Source: Enterobacter sp. BIGb0383 (lineage in GTDB: Bacteria; Pseudomonadota; Gammaproteobacteria; Enterobacterales; Enterobacteriaceae). Taken from it: a DNA stretch of 64,000 bases. Shown here in pieces: positions 42,824 to 52,828 of this stretch. Each line of letters opens with the position of its first letter. Within the stretch, counting starts at the first letter, position 1. The notes under the pieces were generated by a model. The model was not told the origin of the DNA. It was given only the letters and a program-made list of their open reading frames with translations, and did no database searches. The stretch lies in NCBI RefSeq assembly GCF_003751845.1, contig NZ_RJKQ01000001.1, positions 1,116,001 through 1,180,000 of the forward strand, written 5' to 3'. A program made the translations under genes and the position numbers.

Positions 42824-43849
42824 TTAGTCGCGCCAGCCCATGGCCGGAGCCACGTGTTTCAGAATGGCTTCGATCACGTGCACGTTATAGTCCACGCCCA
42901 GCTGGTTGGGTACCGTCAGCAGTAAGGTGTCCGCTTCGGCAATCGCCTCATCCTGTTTCAGCTGGTCGACAAGTTTATCCGGCTCCGCCGCATAGCTGCG
43001 CCCAAAGATGGCGCGGGTTTTCTCATCGAGGAAGCCCACCTTGTCACCGTCATCCCGGCTGCCGCCAAAGTACGCCCGGTCCCGGTCATCCATCAGCGCA
43101 AAGATACTGCGGCTGACGGAGACGCGCGGCGTGCGGGTATGCCCCGCTTCGGCCCAGGCCTCAAGATAGGCGCGGATCTGCTGTGCCTGCTGGATATGGA
43201 ACGGCTCGCCGGTCTCATCATCTTTCAGCGTCGAGCTTTGCAGATTCATCCCAAGCTTCGCCGCCCATACCGCCGTGGCGTTAGAGCCTGCGCCCCACCA
43301 GATACGCTCCCGTAAACCTTCAGAGAACGGCTCAAGACGTAACATGCCCGGCGGGTTGGGGAACATCGGCTGCGGGTTGGGTTTGGCAAAACCTTCCCCA
43401 CGCAGCACGTCCAGCAGGACTTCCGTATGATGACGAGCCATATCGGATTCATTTTCCCCTTCCGCCGGCTGATAGCCAAAATAGCGCCAGCCATCGATCA
43501 CCTGCTCCGGCGATCCGCGGCTGATACCGAGCTGCAGGCGTCCACCGGCAATTAAGTCTGCCGCTCCGGCGTTCTCTGCCATATAGAGCGGGTTTTCATA
43601 GCGCATATCAATCACGCCGGTCCCGATCTCAATGGATTGCGTTTTGGCCCCAATCGCCGCCAGAAGCGGGAACGGTGAGCCAAGCTGGCGGGCAAAGTGG
43701 TGAACCCTGAAGTAAGCTCCGTCCGCCCCCAGTTCTTCAGCGGCAACGGCCAGATCGATGGATTGCAGCAGCGCGTCAGCGGCCGAGCGGGTGCCGGACT
43801 GCGGCGAAGGCGTCCAGTGGCCAAATGATAAGAAACCGATCTTTTTCAT
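42824..43849 (-). CDS. LLM-class flavin-dependent oxidoreductase (luciferase-like)
   Basis: A 341-residue bacterial luciferase-fold monooxygenase. Typical stretches are the N-terminal IGFLSFGHWTPSP, AAEELGADGAYFRVHHFARQ, the flavin-binding TQSIEIGTGVIDMRYENPLY and RLQLGISRGSPEQ. It probably uses reduced FMN and O2 on an unknown small substrate. It stands alone; its 3' end abuts the truncated methyltransferase, showing a deletion or rearrangement junction. Confidence 0.92.
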   Translation of the reverse strand: MKKIGFLSFGHWTPSPQSGTRSAADALLQSIDLAVAAEELGADGAYFRVHHFARQLGSPFPLLAAIGAKTQSIEIGTGVIDMRYENPLYMAENAGAADLIAGGRLQLGISRGSPEQVIDGWRYFGYQPAEGENESDMARHHTEVLLDVLRGEGFAKPNPQPMFPNPPGMLRLEPFSEGLRERIWWGAGSNATAVWAAKLGMNLQSSTLKDDETGEPFHIQQAQQIRAYLEAWAEAGHTRTPRVSVSRSIFALMDDRDRAYFGGSRDDGDKVGFLDEKTRAIFGRSYAAEPDKLVDQLKQDEAIAEADTLLLTVPNQLGVDYNVHVIEAILKHVAPAMGWRD

Positions 43850-44189
43850 AATGTGGGTACCCTTAGCGTCAGGAAAATCATTCGTTCTACTTTACCGATT
43901 ACGGGGAGCGAATAAATAGCCTTTGATTCACCTAAAGGTTCAAATTTACTGATGGATTCAGCAAACACAATCTCCTTATCTTTCCTCAGGATAACTACAA
44001 ATTATGGCGGTTTGTTTGTGATAATGAAAATCGTTATCATCGGTAACAAGATTTTACATTTGTCATAAAAACGCCACAAAAACTCCATCAAGAGAGCCGC
44101 AAGACAGGTAGTACGAGCAACACCAATGCCTGCCTTTAGCGATAAGCACTGTCATTCCCTTTTTTCTATGGACACAGGAGAGATGCCTT
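43850..44189. other. Promoter region of the iron-regulated TonB receptor
   Basis: 340 bp between divergent genes, carrying a near-perfect Fur box at 44020-44038. No ORF of note. Confidence 0.75.
44020..44038. promoter_or_regulatory. Fur box
   Basis: GATAATGAAAATCGTTATC matches 17 of 19 positions of the Fur consensus GATAATGATAATCATTATC, 150 bp upstream of the TonB-dependent receptor. Confidence 0.88.
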
Positions 44190-46235
44190 ATGGGCACCCG
44201 TACTCGCGCTCGCCGCAAAAAACCCTTCCGCCTGTCGCCTCTCGCGATCGGCATCTGTAGCCTCCTTCCCCTCGGTGCGGCTGCCGCCGATACGGAAACG
44301 AAAGATCAGGAAACCATGATTGTCACCGGGGAAAAAACCAACCGCTCCCTGCTCGACACAGGCTCCAGCGTGGAGGTTTTCGACAACCGTCGTATCGACA
44401 GCCTGCCCGGCACGGCCACCGTATCCGATTTGATGCGGATGACCACCAACACCGTCGATGTCGGGGTCGGTAACGACCTGCCCACCGTGCGCGGCGTGGA
44501 CGGCTCCGGCCCCAGCACCGGCGCAGGTGCCTTCCTGAGCGGAACACGACCGCGTCTCGGTCTCTCTCTGGACGGTCGATCCCTGACCTATAACGAGCAG
44601 GCCTACAGTTCAGGTTCGCTGTGGGATATGGAGCGGGTTGAAGTTTTCCGCGGACCGCAGAGCTATATCCAGGGCCGTAACGCCATCGCGGGCGCTATCG
44701 TGATGACCACCAAAGATCCGATTTTTGACTGGGAAACAGCCGTTAAGGGTGGGATGGGTAATCAGCACTCCTCCCAGATGGCGGCAATGGTCAACGCCCC
44801 GCTGATTGAAGATCAGCTGGCCTTCCGCGCCAGCGTCGATCGCCAGCGCCGCCGCAGCGATATCGATTTACCCTCCTACGAACCGGTGGGCGATCCCCGG
44901 GAAGTGCAGACTACCAGCGCCCGCGCCAAGTTGCTCTTTAACCCGGCGGGCCTGCGCGATGTCACCACCAAACTGACCTTTAACCACTCCGACAGCGGCG
45001 CGCCGCAGAACGAAAGCCTTAACCCGATACCGCATCCGACCAACGCCCGCTACGAGTCCCGTCGCCCGGTGTTTAAAAGCAACGTCAATAGCGGGATCTG
45101 GGATATCGCCTGGGAAGCCAGCGAGGGGCTGAAGCTGGAAAACCGCCTGATTTATACCGGGTTCCAGATTAACCGCTACACGGCCCCGGGCCTCCCCTCT
45201 GCGCATATTGACGGTCAGGAAGTCCACGTTGAACCAGTGGTTCATTTCGGTTCCGGGGACAGCACGCTACGCGGCTTTGCCGGTTTACGCTATTTCGACG
45301 CCACCCAGGACGAGTTCGTGTCCATATTTGGCGGCTCAAACTTTACGGATGATACCCGGACCAGCGCGGCCTACGGCGAGTTGACGTATGCGCTGACGCC
45401 GCAGGTTGACGTCACGGCATCTACCCGTCTTGAGCGGGAACATCGCAAACGCAGCGGCGGCAGCCAGACCGTACGTATCGATCTGGACGAAACCTATAAC
45501 GTCTTTTTACCGAAGCTGGACGTAACCTGGAAACCGGAACCCAACCAGACCTGGGGCGCACGTATCGGCCGCGGGTATAACGCCGGTGGCGCAGGTATTA
45601 CCCTCAGCACGCCGATTACCAGCTACACCTATGATCCGGAATATGTCTGGAACTATGAGTTGTATACCCGCCATGCCCTTAACGATGGCAATGTGGTGTT
45701 AAAGGGGAACCTCTTCTACAACGACTACAAAGATATGCAGCTTCCCTACTATCTCGCCGCTAACTCCACGGTTATTCGCAACGCCGATAAAGTGGAAACC
45801 TGGGGCGCGGAGATGGGTGCAACCTGGACCCCACGCTGGGACCTGGAGCTGTCCGGTAACGTCGGTCTGCTGAAAACCCGCATCTCTGACTTCGCCAACA
45901 GCGGCGTAGAAGGCCACGAACTGGCCCGCGCCCCGGCATATACCGCCAACGTCGGTGCGGCCTGGCAGGTTGCCAGCGGCTGGGAACTGAGTGGCAACGT
46001 TGCCTTCTCGGACTCCTACTACTCGGCCTACGACAACGACTCACGCGGTCGCGTCGGCTCTTACTGGTCCGCCAACGCCCAGCTTGCCTACACCTTTATG
46101 TACGGCAAGGCCACGCTGTTTGCACAGAACCTGTTTGACTCCGACCGCAAGGTCATGATCGGCGGCAACGACGTCTATACCGCAACGCAGCAGCGTTCCC
46201 GCCTGATCGGTGCCTCGCTGGAGTTACGCTTCTAA
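44190..46235 (+). CDS. TonB-dependent outer-membrane receptor (YncD-like)
   Basis: A 681-residue receptor: basic N-terminus and signal peptide ending near GAAAA, TonB box (ETMIVTG, near residue 42), plug domain with DLPTVRGVDGSGP and RVEVFRGPQSYIQGRNAIAG, and a 22-strand barrel ending in LELRF. AGGAGAG precedes the start. It is paired by a TAATG junction with a secreted beta-propeller protein, as E. coli yncD is with yncE, and shares their domain types. The Fur box upstream predicts iron-repressed expression and a ferric-chelate substrate, which remains unidentified. Confidence 0.9.
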   Translation: MGTRTRARRKKPFRLSPLAIGICSLLPLGAAAADTETKDQETMIVTGEKTNRSLLDTGSSVEVFDNRRIDSLPGTATVSDLMRMTTNTVDVGVGNDLPTVRGVDGSGPSTGAGAFLSGTRPRLGLSLDGRSLTYNEQAYSSGSLWDMERVEVFRGPQSYIQGRNAIAGAIVMTTKDPIFDWETAVKGGMGNQHSSQMAAMVNAPLIEDQLAFRASVDRQRRRSDIDLPSYEPVGDPREVQTTSARAKLLFNPAGLRDVTTKLTFNHSDSGAPQNESLNPIPHPTNARYESRRPVFKSNVNSGIWDIAWEASEGLKLENRLIYTGFQINRYTAPGLPSAHIDGQEVHVEPVVHFGSGDSTLRGFAGLRYFDATQDEFVSIFGGSNFTDDTRTSAAYGELTYALTPQVDVTASTRLEREHRKRSGGSQTVRIDLDETYNVFLPKLDVTWKPEPNQTWGARIGRGYNAGGAGITLSTPITSYTYDPEYVWNYELYTRHALNDGNVVLKGNLFYNDYKDMQLPYYLAANSTVIRNADKVETWGAEMGATWTPRWDLELSGNVGLLKTRISDFANSGVEGHELARAPAYTANVGAAWQVASGWELSGNVAFSDSYYSAYDNDSRGRVGSYWSANAQLAYTFMYGKATLFAQNLFDSDRKVMIGGNDVYTATQQRSRLIGASLELRF

Positions 46236-46258
46236 TGACAGACTTAACCGGAGAGAAC

Positions 46259-47482
46259 ATGATGTCAGCCTCCCCTTCCCGCCTGCTCAGCGGCATGCTG
46301 CTCGGCGCCTGCGTGATAACCTCGTCCCTGGCGCGGGCGCAGGACACCGCCATCAATGCGGAACATATTCAGCGTGCGGCCGTGGCACCCACCGTGGTTG
46401 AACTGGCCCTGAGCGCAAAACAGAATGCGCTCTTTGTCAGTTCCCCGGACTGGAAAGATGAGAAGAAATCGACGGTGTTGCGCCTCGATCCAAAGACCCT
46501 GGACGTTAAGGCCACTATCCCGATGGCGGTCAAAGGCTTCGGCGTGGCGCTGGATGATACCGGTAATCGCCTCTGGCTGACCGAGGGCTTTAACGGCTCG
46601 GTCGGCGTGGTCGATACGGCGGCTAATCGCAGCCTGCCGTCCATCAAACTGCAGGATGAAGTGAATATCGAAGCCGCCTGGCGCAAATCGGGTATGGGCC
46701 GAGAGCAGCTCGACTTTATGCTGGCAGAGCTGAAGCGCTTTAAAATTAGCGAAGGTCATCTGTATAAAATTCGCGAAGCCCGCTATGACGCGAAAACGGG
46801 CCGGCTGTTCCTGCCGGGACTGGGCTACGGTGTGGATAGCGTGCTGTTTGTGGTGGATACCCGTACCGGCAAGCTGGAAAAAACCCTCCCCGGGTTCGGC
46901 TTCTATGCGGTCGGTATTGCGATCGATGAGAAAGGTCGCCGGGTGTTTGTGTCCAATATGCAGGGCCAGCTAATAACCGTGAATGCCGATACCCTGGCGT
47001 TGACCCACACCGCGGAAACCCAGGCCGACCAACTCCTTAACCTGGTCTACGATGCGAAACATGACCGGGTGCTCGGCGTCGATCAGGGCATCGACCGGGA
47101 TAAATACCGCAACCTGCACCTGAAAGAGAAATATACGCGCCGCAGCAGCGGGCACCGCCTCTTCGCTCTGAATGCGCAGGACGGGAAAGTGCTGGCCAGC
47201 GTGGAAACTGACGATGTGCCGATCTCTCTGCTGCTGGATGAGCAGGCCCGTCGGGTTTACGTCACTAACCGTGGCGGCGTGAGGGTCGCCAAAGGCGAAG
47301 GCACAGTCTCCGTCTTTGATGCCGAAACGCTGCGTCTGCTGCAAACGGTGCCGCTGCCGCCGCATCCCAATAGCCTCGCACTGGATACGGAAAACCAGGC
47401 GCTGTTCGTCACCGTGAAGAACGACGGCGATGCGACAAAAGCCAATACGCCGGAGAGCGTGGTGCGTATTGATCTGAAGTAA
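46259..47482 (+). CDS. Secreted YncE-like beta-propeller protein
   Basis: The ATG at 46259 (GGAGAG upstream) gives 407 residues with a signal peptide (LLSGMLLGACVITSSLARAQ); an earlier ATG at 46235 overlapping the receptor stop is possible but lacks a proper signal start. The mature protein is a YVTN/NHL-like seven-bladed propeller, with blade repeats such as STVLRLDPKTLDV, RRVYVTNRGGVRV and HPNSLALDTENQALFV. It is homologous to E. coli YncE, an iron-regulated periplasmic protein, and is co-transcribed with its receptor. The biochemical role is unknown. Confidence 0.88.
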   Translation: MMSASPSRLLSGMLLGACVITSSLARAQDTAINAEHIQRAAVAPTVVELALSAKQNALFVSSPDWKDEKKSTVLRLDPKTLDVKATIPMAVKGFGVALDDTGNRLWLTEGFNGSVGVVDTAANRSLPSIKLQDEVNIEAAWRKSGMGREQLDFMLAELKRFKISEGHLYKIREARYDAKTGRLFLPGLGYGVDSVLFVVDTRTGKLEKTLPGFGFYAVGIAIDEKGRRVFVSNMQGQLITVNADTLALTHTAETQADQLLNLVYDAKHDRVLGVDQGIDRDKYRNLHLKEKYTRRSSGHRLFALNAQDGKVLASVETDDVPISLLLDEQARRVYVTNRGGVRVAKGEGTVSVFDAETLRLLQTVPLPPHPNSLALDTENQALFVTVKNDGDATKANTPESVVRIDLK

Positions 47483-47485
47483 AAC

Positions 47486-48427
47486 CTACAGAAGCCCGCC
47501 CTGCGGGCTTCTGCTTCCCCCTATATTCACCGGCATCCCCGACCGCCGCTCCAGCGCATCGCTGGCCCGGTGAAGATCCACACCCTCACCTTTCAGCAGG
47601 GTCTGCAGCACCGGCATTGACGGCAGCGGCACTTTTTTATCCGATTCAAATTCCGTGCGGTTACGCGAGAGAGGTTCGTGAACTTCGACCCAGCGGCTGC
47701 CGTCCGGTTCGGTGGTCACCTTCACCGGCCGGTCAACAATCTGTACCCGGGTGCCAACCGGCACGGTATCAAACAGATATTTAATATCCGCATGACGCAG
47801 GCGAATACAGCCCTGGCTGACGCGCAGCCCGATACCGAAGTTAGAGTTGGTGCCATGAATGGCATAGAGCCTGCCGATATAAATGGCATACAACCCCATC
47901 GGGTTATCCGGCCCGGCGGGCACAAAGGCAGGCAGCGTTTTGCCTTCTTTAGCATATTCGCGACGCGTATTGGGCGTTGGTGTCCAGGTTGGCCCCGCCT
48001 GTTTACGTTCAACGGCGGTAACCCAGTTGCGCGGCGTTTCGCGCCCGGCCTGCCCGATACCAATAGGCAGAATTTCGACGCTGTTACCGTCTTTCGGATA
48101 GTAGTAGAGGCGCATTTCCGCCACGTTGATGACAATCCCTTCCCGCACCGTGTCCGGCAGAATGATCTGCTGCGGCACCACCAGCGTTGAACCGGGTTTC
48201 GGCAGAAAAGGATCCGCCTCCGGGTTCGCTTCCAGCATATTGCTTAAGCCCTGCCCGTACTGGGCCGCAAAGGCTTCCAGCGGCAAAATATTATCGTGCG
48301 GGACGACGATCGCCTGCGGGTTTCCCACCAGCCGACTGCCTTCAGGCGGCAACGGATAGCTGACCGCCAGCGCACTGCGGGCGGAGAGCAGGACTATCAG
48401 GCAGCAAAAAAGCGTGGCTCGGCGCAT
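47486..48427 (-). CDS. erfK: L,D-transpeptidase ErfK (LdtA)
   Basis: A 313-residue periplasmic YkuD-family enzyme that anchors Braun's lipoprotein to peptidoglycan. Signal peptide residues 1-21 (ending ARSALA); a LysM-like region about 40-85; catalytic motif with His191 (IHGTN) and Cys207 (SQGCIRL). The length and tail agree with E. coli ErfK, and the gene stands next to the cob genes in E. coli too. Its 3' end overlaps a hairpin terminator used by the convergent YncE-like gene. Confidence 0.95.
   Translation of the reverse strand: MRRATLFCCLIVLLSARSALAVSYPLPPEGSRLVGNPQAIVVPHDNILPLEAFAAQYGQGLSNMLEANPEADPFLPKPGSTLVVPQQIILPDTVREGIVINVAEMRLYYYPKDGNSVEILPIGIGQAGRETPRNWVTAVERKQAGPTWTPTPNTRREYAKEGKTLPAFVPAGPDNPMGLYAIYIGRLYAIHGTNSNFGIGLRVSQGCIRLRHADIKYLFDTVPVGTRVQIVDRPVKVTTEPDGSRWVEVHEPLSRNRTEFESDKKVPLPSMPVLQTLLKGEGVDLHRASDALERRSGMPVNIGGSRSPQGGLL
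47489..47513. terminator. Hairpin overlapping the 3' end of erfK coding sequence
   Basis: CAGAAGCCCG and CGGGCTTCTG pair across CCCTG, starting 7 bp after the YncE-like stop and lying inside the last codons of erfK. Confidence 0.65.
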
Positions 48428-48550
48428 TCGTTCCCTTCCTCGGGCATGGCATTTGTCCGCTAATCATAGTCTGTTTTTGCACTTTCTCCCTGTTAACAGA
48501 ACCTTATCGCCGTCAGAGTGAGAAGCCATCGTGCGAGCGGCCCAACAAAA

Positions 48551-48576
48551 AGGCGGATAAGTCACCTTATCCGCCT
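48551..48576 (-). terminator. Terminator of the EF-G paralogue gene
   Basis: AGGCGGATAAG and CTTATCCGCCT form a perfect 11-bp stem with a 4-nt loop, followed on the minus strand by TTTTG. Confidence 0.88.
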
Positions 48577-48585
48577 GTCTGACAC

Positions 48586-50688
<2,103 letters not shown>

Positions 50689-50770
50689 GATGCGTCCTTA
50701 GTCATTTTGACTGTGTTTACGCGGTCGGAATTGACCGCCATTTGTTTACGGGATTTATCATAGTCCAATT

Positions 50771-50788
50771 GTACGAGTATATACGAAC
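50771..50788. promoter_or_regulatory. Candidate ArsR-type operator
   Basis: GTACGAGTATATACGAAC is an imperfect palindrome (12 of 18 positions symmetric) in the divergent region between the EF-G paralogue and the regulator gene. Assignment is inferential. Confidence 0.35.
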
Positions 50789-50919
50789 TATTTTTTGCTA
50801 TCATAACGATTGGCTAAGCCACGCTGGATGTCGTGGCATCGAAAAGTGGCTTTGGGTATATTACCGCCCAACCGCCGATACGGGCTGCCCGGAGCAGCAA
50901 CCGCCGACACAGGAATATT

Positions 50920-51222
50920 ATGATTGCGAACCACCCCGAAACTGAGCAGATCCGCCTTGAGAACGTCCTTTTTGCCCTCGGCAACCCGCTGCGTCTGGAG
51001 ATAATCCGGCTGCTGGCCGAGGGTCAGGAGTTAAGCTGTAACGCCCTGCGCCCGCAGGACGTGGCGAAATCCACCATGACCCACCACTGGCGCGTCCTGC
51101 GCGACAGTGGCGTTATCTGGCAACGGCCGCAGGGTCGGGAGAATATTATTTCACTGCGCCGGGAAGATCTGGATATCCGTTTTCCGGGGCTGCTGGATAC
51201 GCTGCTGCGGGTAATGAATTAG
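50920..51222 (+). CDS. ArsR-family winged-helix regulator
   Basis: The ATG at 50920 (AGGA upstream) gives 100 residues forming one winged helix: ALGNPLRLEIIRLLAEGQEL, then the recognition helix region STMTHHWRVLRDSGVIWQRP and the wing GRENIISLRREDL. No cysteine pair typical of metal-sensing ArsR is present, so it probably responds to something other than arsenite. A longer upstream frame is unlikely. It is divergent from the EF-G paralogue and is its most obvious regulator. Confidence 0.85.
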   Translation: MIANHPETEQIRLENVLFALGNPLRLEIIRLLAEGQELSCNALRPQDVAKSTMTHHWRVLRDSGVIWQRPQGRENIISLRREDLDIRFPGLLDTLLRVMN

Positions 51223-51238
51223 CCTCATCATCGCATTG

Positions 51239-51267
51239 CCCCTCTTCTGACGCTTAAGAGGGGTTTT
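51239..51267 (+). terminator. Terminator after the ArsR-type gene
   Basis: CCCCTCTT and AAGAGGGG flank a 9-nt loop and are followed by TTTT. Confidence 0.8.
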
Positions 51268-51293
51268 AAGCGAATTATTGACTCCTCCTGACG

Positions 51294-52760
51294 CTACGCT
51301 TTCTCGATTAATTCCAGCTGGATGTTGTATTTTTTTAATTTGTACTGCAGCGAACCCCGGGATATCTTGAGAACGCGTGAGGCATCTGAGATGTTACCAA
51401 AGTTATTACATAACGTCTGGACTATCCAGGCGCGCTCGTAACGCTGAATACGTTCATTTATTCCTTCTCCATCAAGATACTGGTCTTCTTGATTTTTGAA
51501 AGTATTTTTGACTCTTTCTATATAAATGTCTTCACTGTTAGTTGATAGATTGTAATCGACTTCAACTTCATCATTAAACACGAGCTTGGTTAATATATTA
51601 CTGTTTTCATGCATGATCAGGCTGCGGATAATGACGTTCTCGAGCATTCTGACATTGCCCGTCCATGAGAATGTCAACAGCTGCTCTTTAACCTCATCTG
51701 ACAGATGGTTAACGGCCTGACTGGTAAGTGACTTATGCTTTTTTAAAAAATAGTTCGCCAGGAATAAGATATCCTTTTTACGATTGCGCAGTGGAGGGAT
51801 AACAATCATGCCCACTTCAAGACGATAATAGAGATCGGCCCTGAGCTGATTCTGCCTTATTTTCTCGAAGGGGGATTCATTCATGGCGGCGATAATGCGT
51901 ACATCGGACATTTCTTCTTTGTTACCACCGAGTTTCCAGAAGGTCTTCTCCTGCAAAAAACGCAATAGCTTACTCTGGATTTCATACGGCATAGAGTTTA
52001 TTTCATCAAGGAATAACGTTCCGCCATTTGCCATTTCAAGAAAACCACGATAGTCCTTTGCTCCGGTAAATGAGCCTTTTAAAGAGCCAAAAAACGTCCC
52101 TTCAAATAGCGTATTAGGTATGGCGGCACAGTTCAGCGCGATAAATGGTTTGTTTTTGCGCTGGCTTTTGTTATGAATAAAGCGAGCAATAAGTTCCTTA
52201 CCCGTGCCGCTCTCCCCGACGATGATGATAGGAATATCCTGTGCTGCCAGACGTTCTGATTTGTTCAAAACCTCTTCAATCTGCGGCGAGGCATAGATGA
52301 TTTTATATTTGTCTTCTTCACTGTTCTTATAGAGCTTTTCATGCATCATCACTATCTGATTGTAGAGATGATGGGTATTGGAGAGGTCGTTCCCCCTCTC
52401 AATAACACCAATAATTTCTTTATTCTTGTTAAACAATGGCACGGTAGTATGCAGATAATTGACCAGTTTCCCTCTGGCGGTGTAATAAATCATGTGGCGA
52501 TCGATGTATTCAATACCTTCACGTAAGACTTTTAACGTTCCGTTGTCTCTTTCTTTAATGTTGGGGAAAGAGTCCAGCATGTGTTTCCCTAATACATCCT
52601 CGCGGCGACATCCGTCCAGCTCAGCATTTTCTTTATTGTAATAAATATGTTTCCCGTTGTTATCAAGAATGGCAATTGGAATGTGAGTGACATCAAAAAA
52701 ATGTTTAAACACGCTAAGCGCTGCGGCTAATTCAGGATCGATATCTGCTGTATCTCCCAT
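51294..52760 (-). CDS. PAS-containing sigma-54-dependent transcriptional activator
   Basis: The ATG at 52760, six bases after AGAGGAG, gives 488 residues; an ATG two codons earlier overlaps the ribosome-binding site. A PAS sensor (about 18-130) precedes an AAA+ domain with Walker A (GESGTGKE, about 182-189), the sigma-54 contact loop GSFTGA in place of the usual GAFTGA (about 229-234) and Walker B (TLFLDE), then a Fis-type HTH at the C-terminus (ISDASRVLKISRGSLQYKLK). It is the last gene of the permease-amidohydrolase operon, whose promoter is sigma-54 dependent, so autoregulation is likely. Confidence 0.93.
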   Translation of the reverse strand: MGDTADIDPELAAALSVFKHFFDVTHIPIAILDNNGKHIYYNKENAELDGCRREDVLGKHMLDSFPNIKERDNGTLKVLREGIEYIDRHMIYYTARGKLVNYLHTTVPLFNKNKEIIGVIERGNDLSNTHHLYNQIVMMHEKLYKNSEEDKYKIIYASPQIEEVLNKSERLAAQDIPIIIVGESGTGKELIARFIHNKSQRKNKPFIALNCAAIPNTLFEGTFFGSLKGSFTGAKDYRGFLEMANGGTLFLDEINSMPYEIQSKLLRFLQEKTFWKLGGNKEEMSDVRIIAAMNESPFEKIRQNQLRADLYYRLEVGMIVIPPLRNRKKDILFLANYFLKKHKSLTSQAVNHLSDEVKEQLLTFSWTGNVRMLENVIIRSLIMHENSNILTKLVFNDEVEVDYNLSTNSEDIYIERVKNTFKNQEDQYLDGEGINERIQRYERAWIVQTLCNNFGNISDASRVLKISRGSLQYKLKKYNIQLELIEKA

Positions 52761-52781
52761 TAACATCTCCTCTAATTATAC

Positions 52782-52817
52782 GTTAAGTTAAGCAGCATAA
52801 GCGCTGCTTAACTTAAC
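52782..52817. repeat. Perfect 15-bp stem between amidohydrolase and activator genes
   Basis: GTTAAGTTAAGCAGC pairs exactly with GCTGCTTAACTTAAC across a 6-nt loop. It lacks a U-tract on the minus strand. It may limit read-through into the activator gene or stabilise the upstream message. Confidence 0.65.
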
Positions 52818-52828
52818 CGTTTCATGCT

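Noticed and set aside
42817..43116. 99-codon plus-strand frame continuing from the methyltransferase remnant
   Set aside because: Beyond about 42805 it reads antisense through the oxidoreductase and has no methyltransferase similarity.
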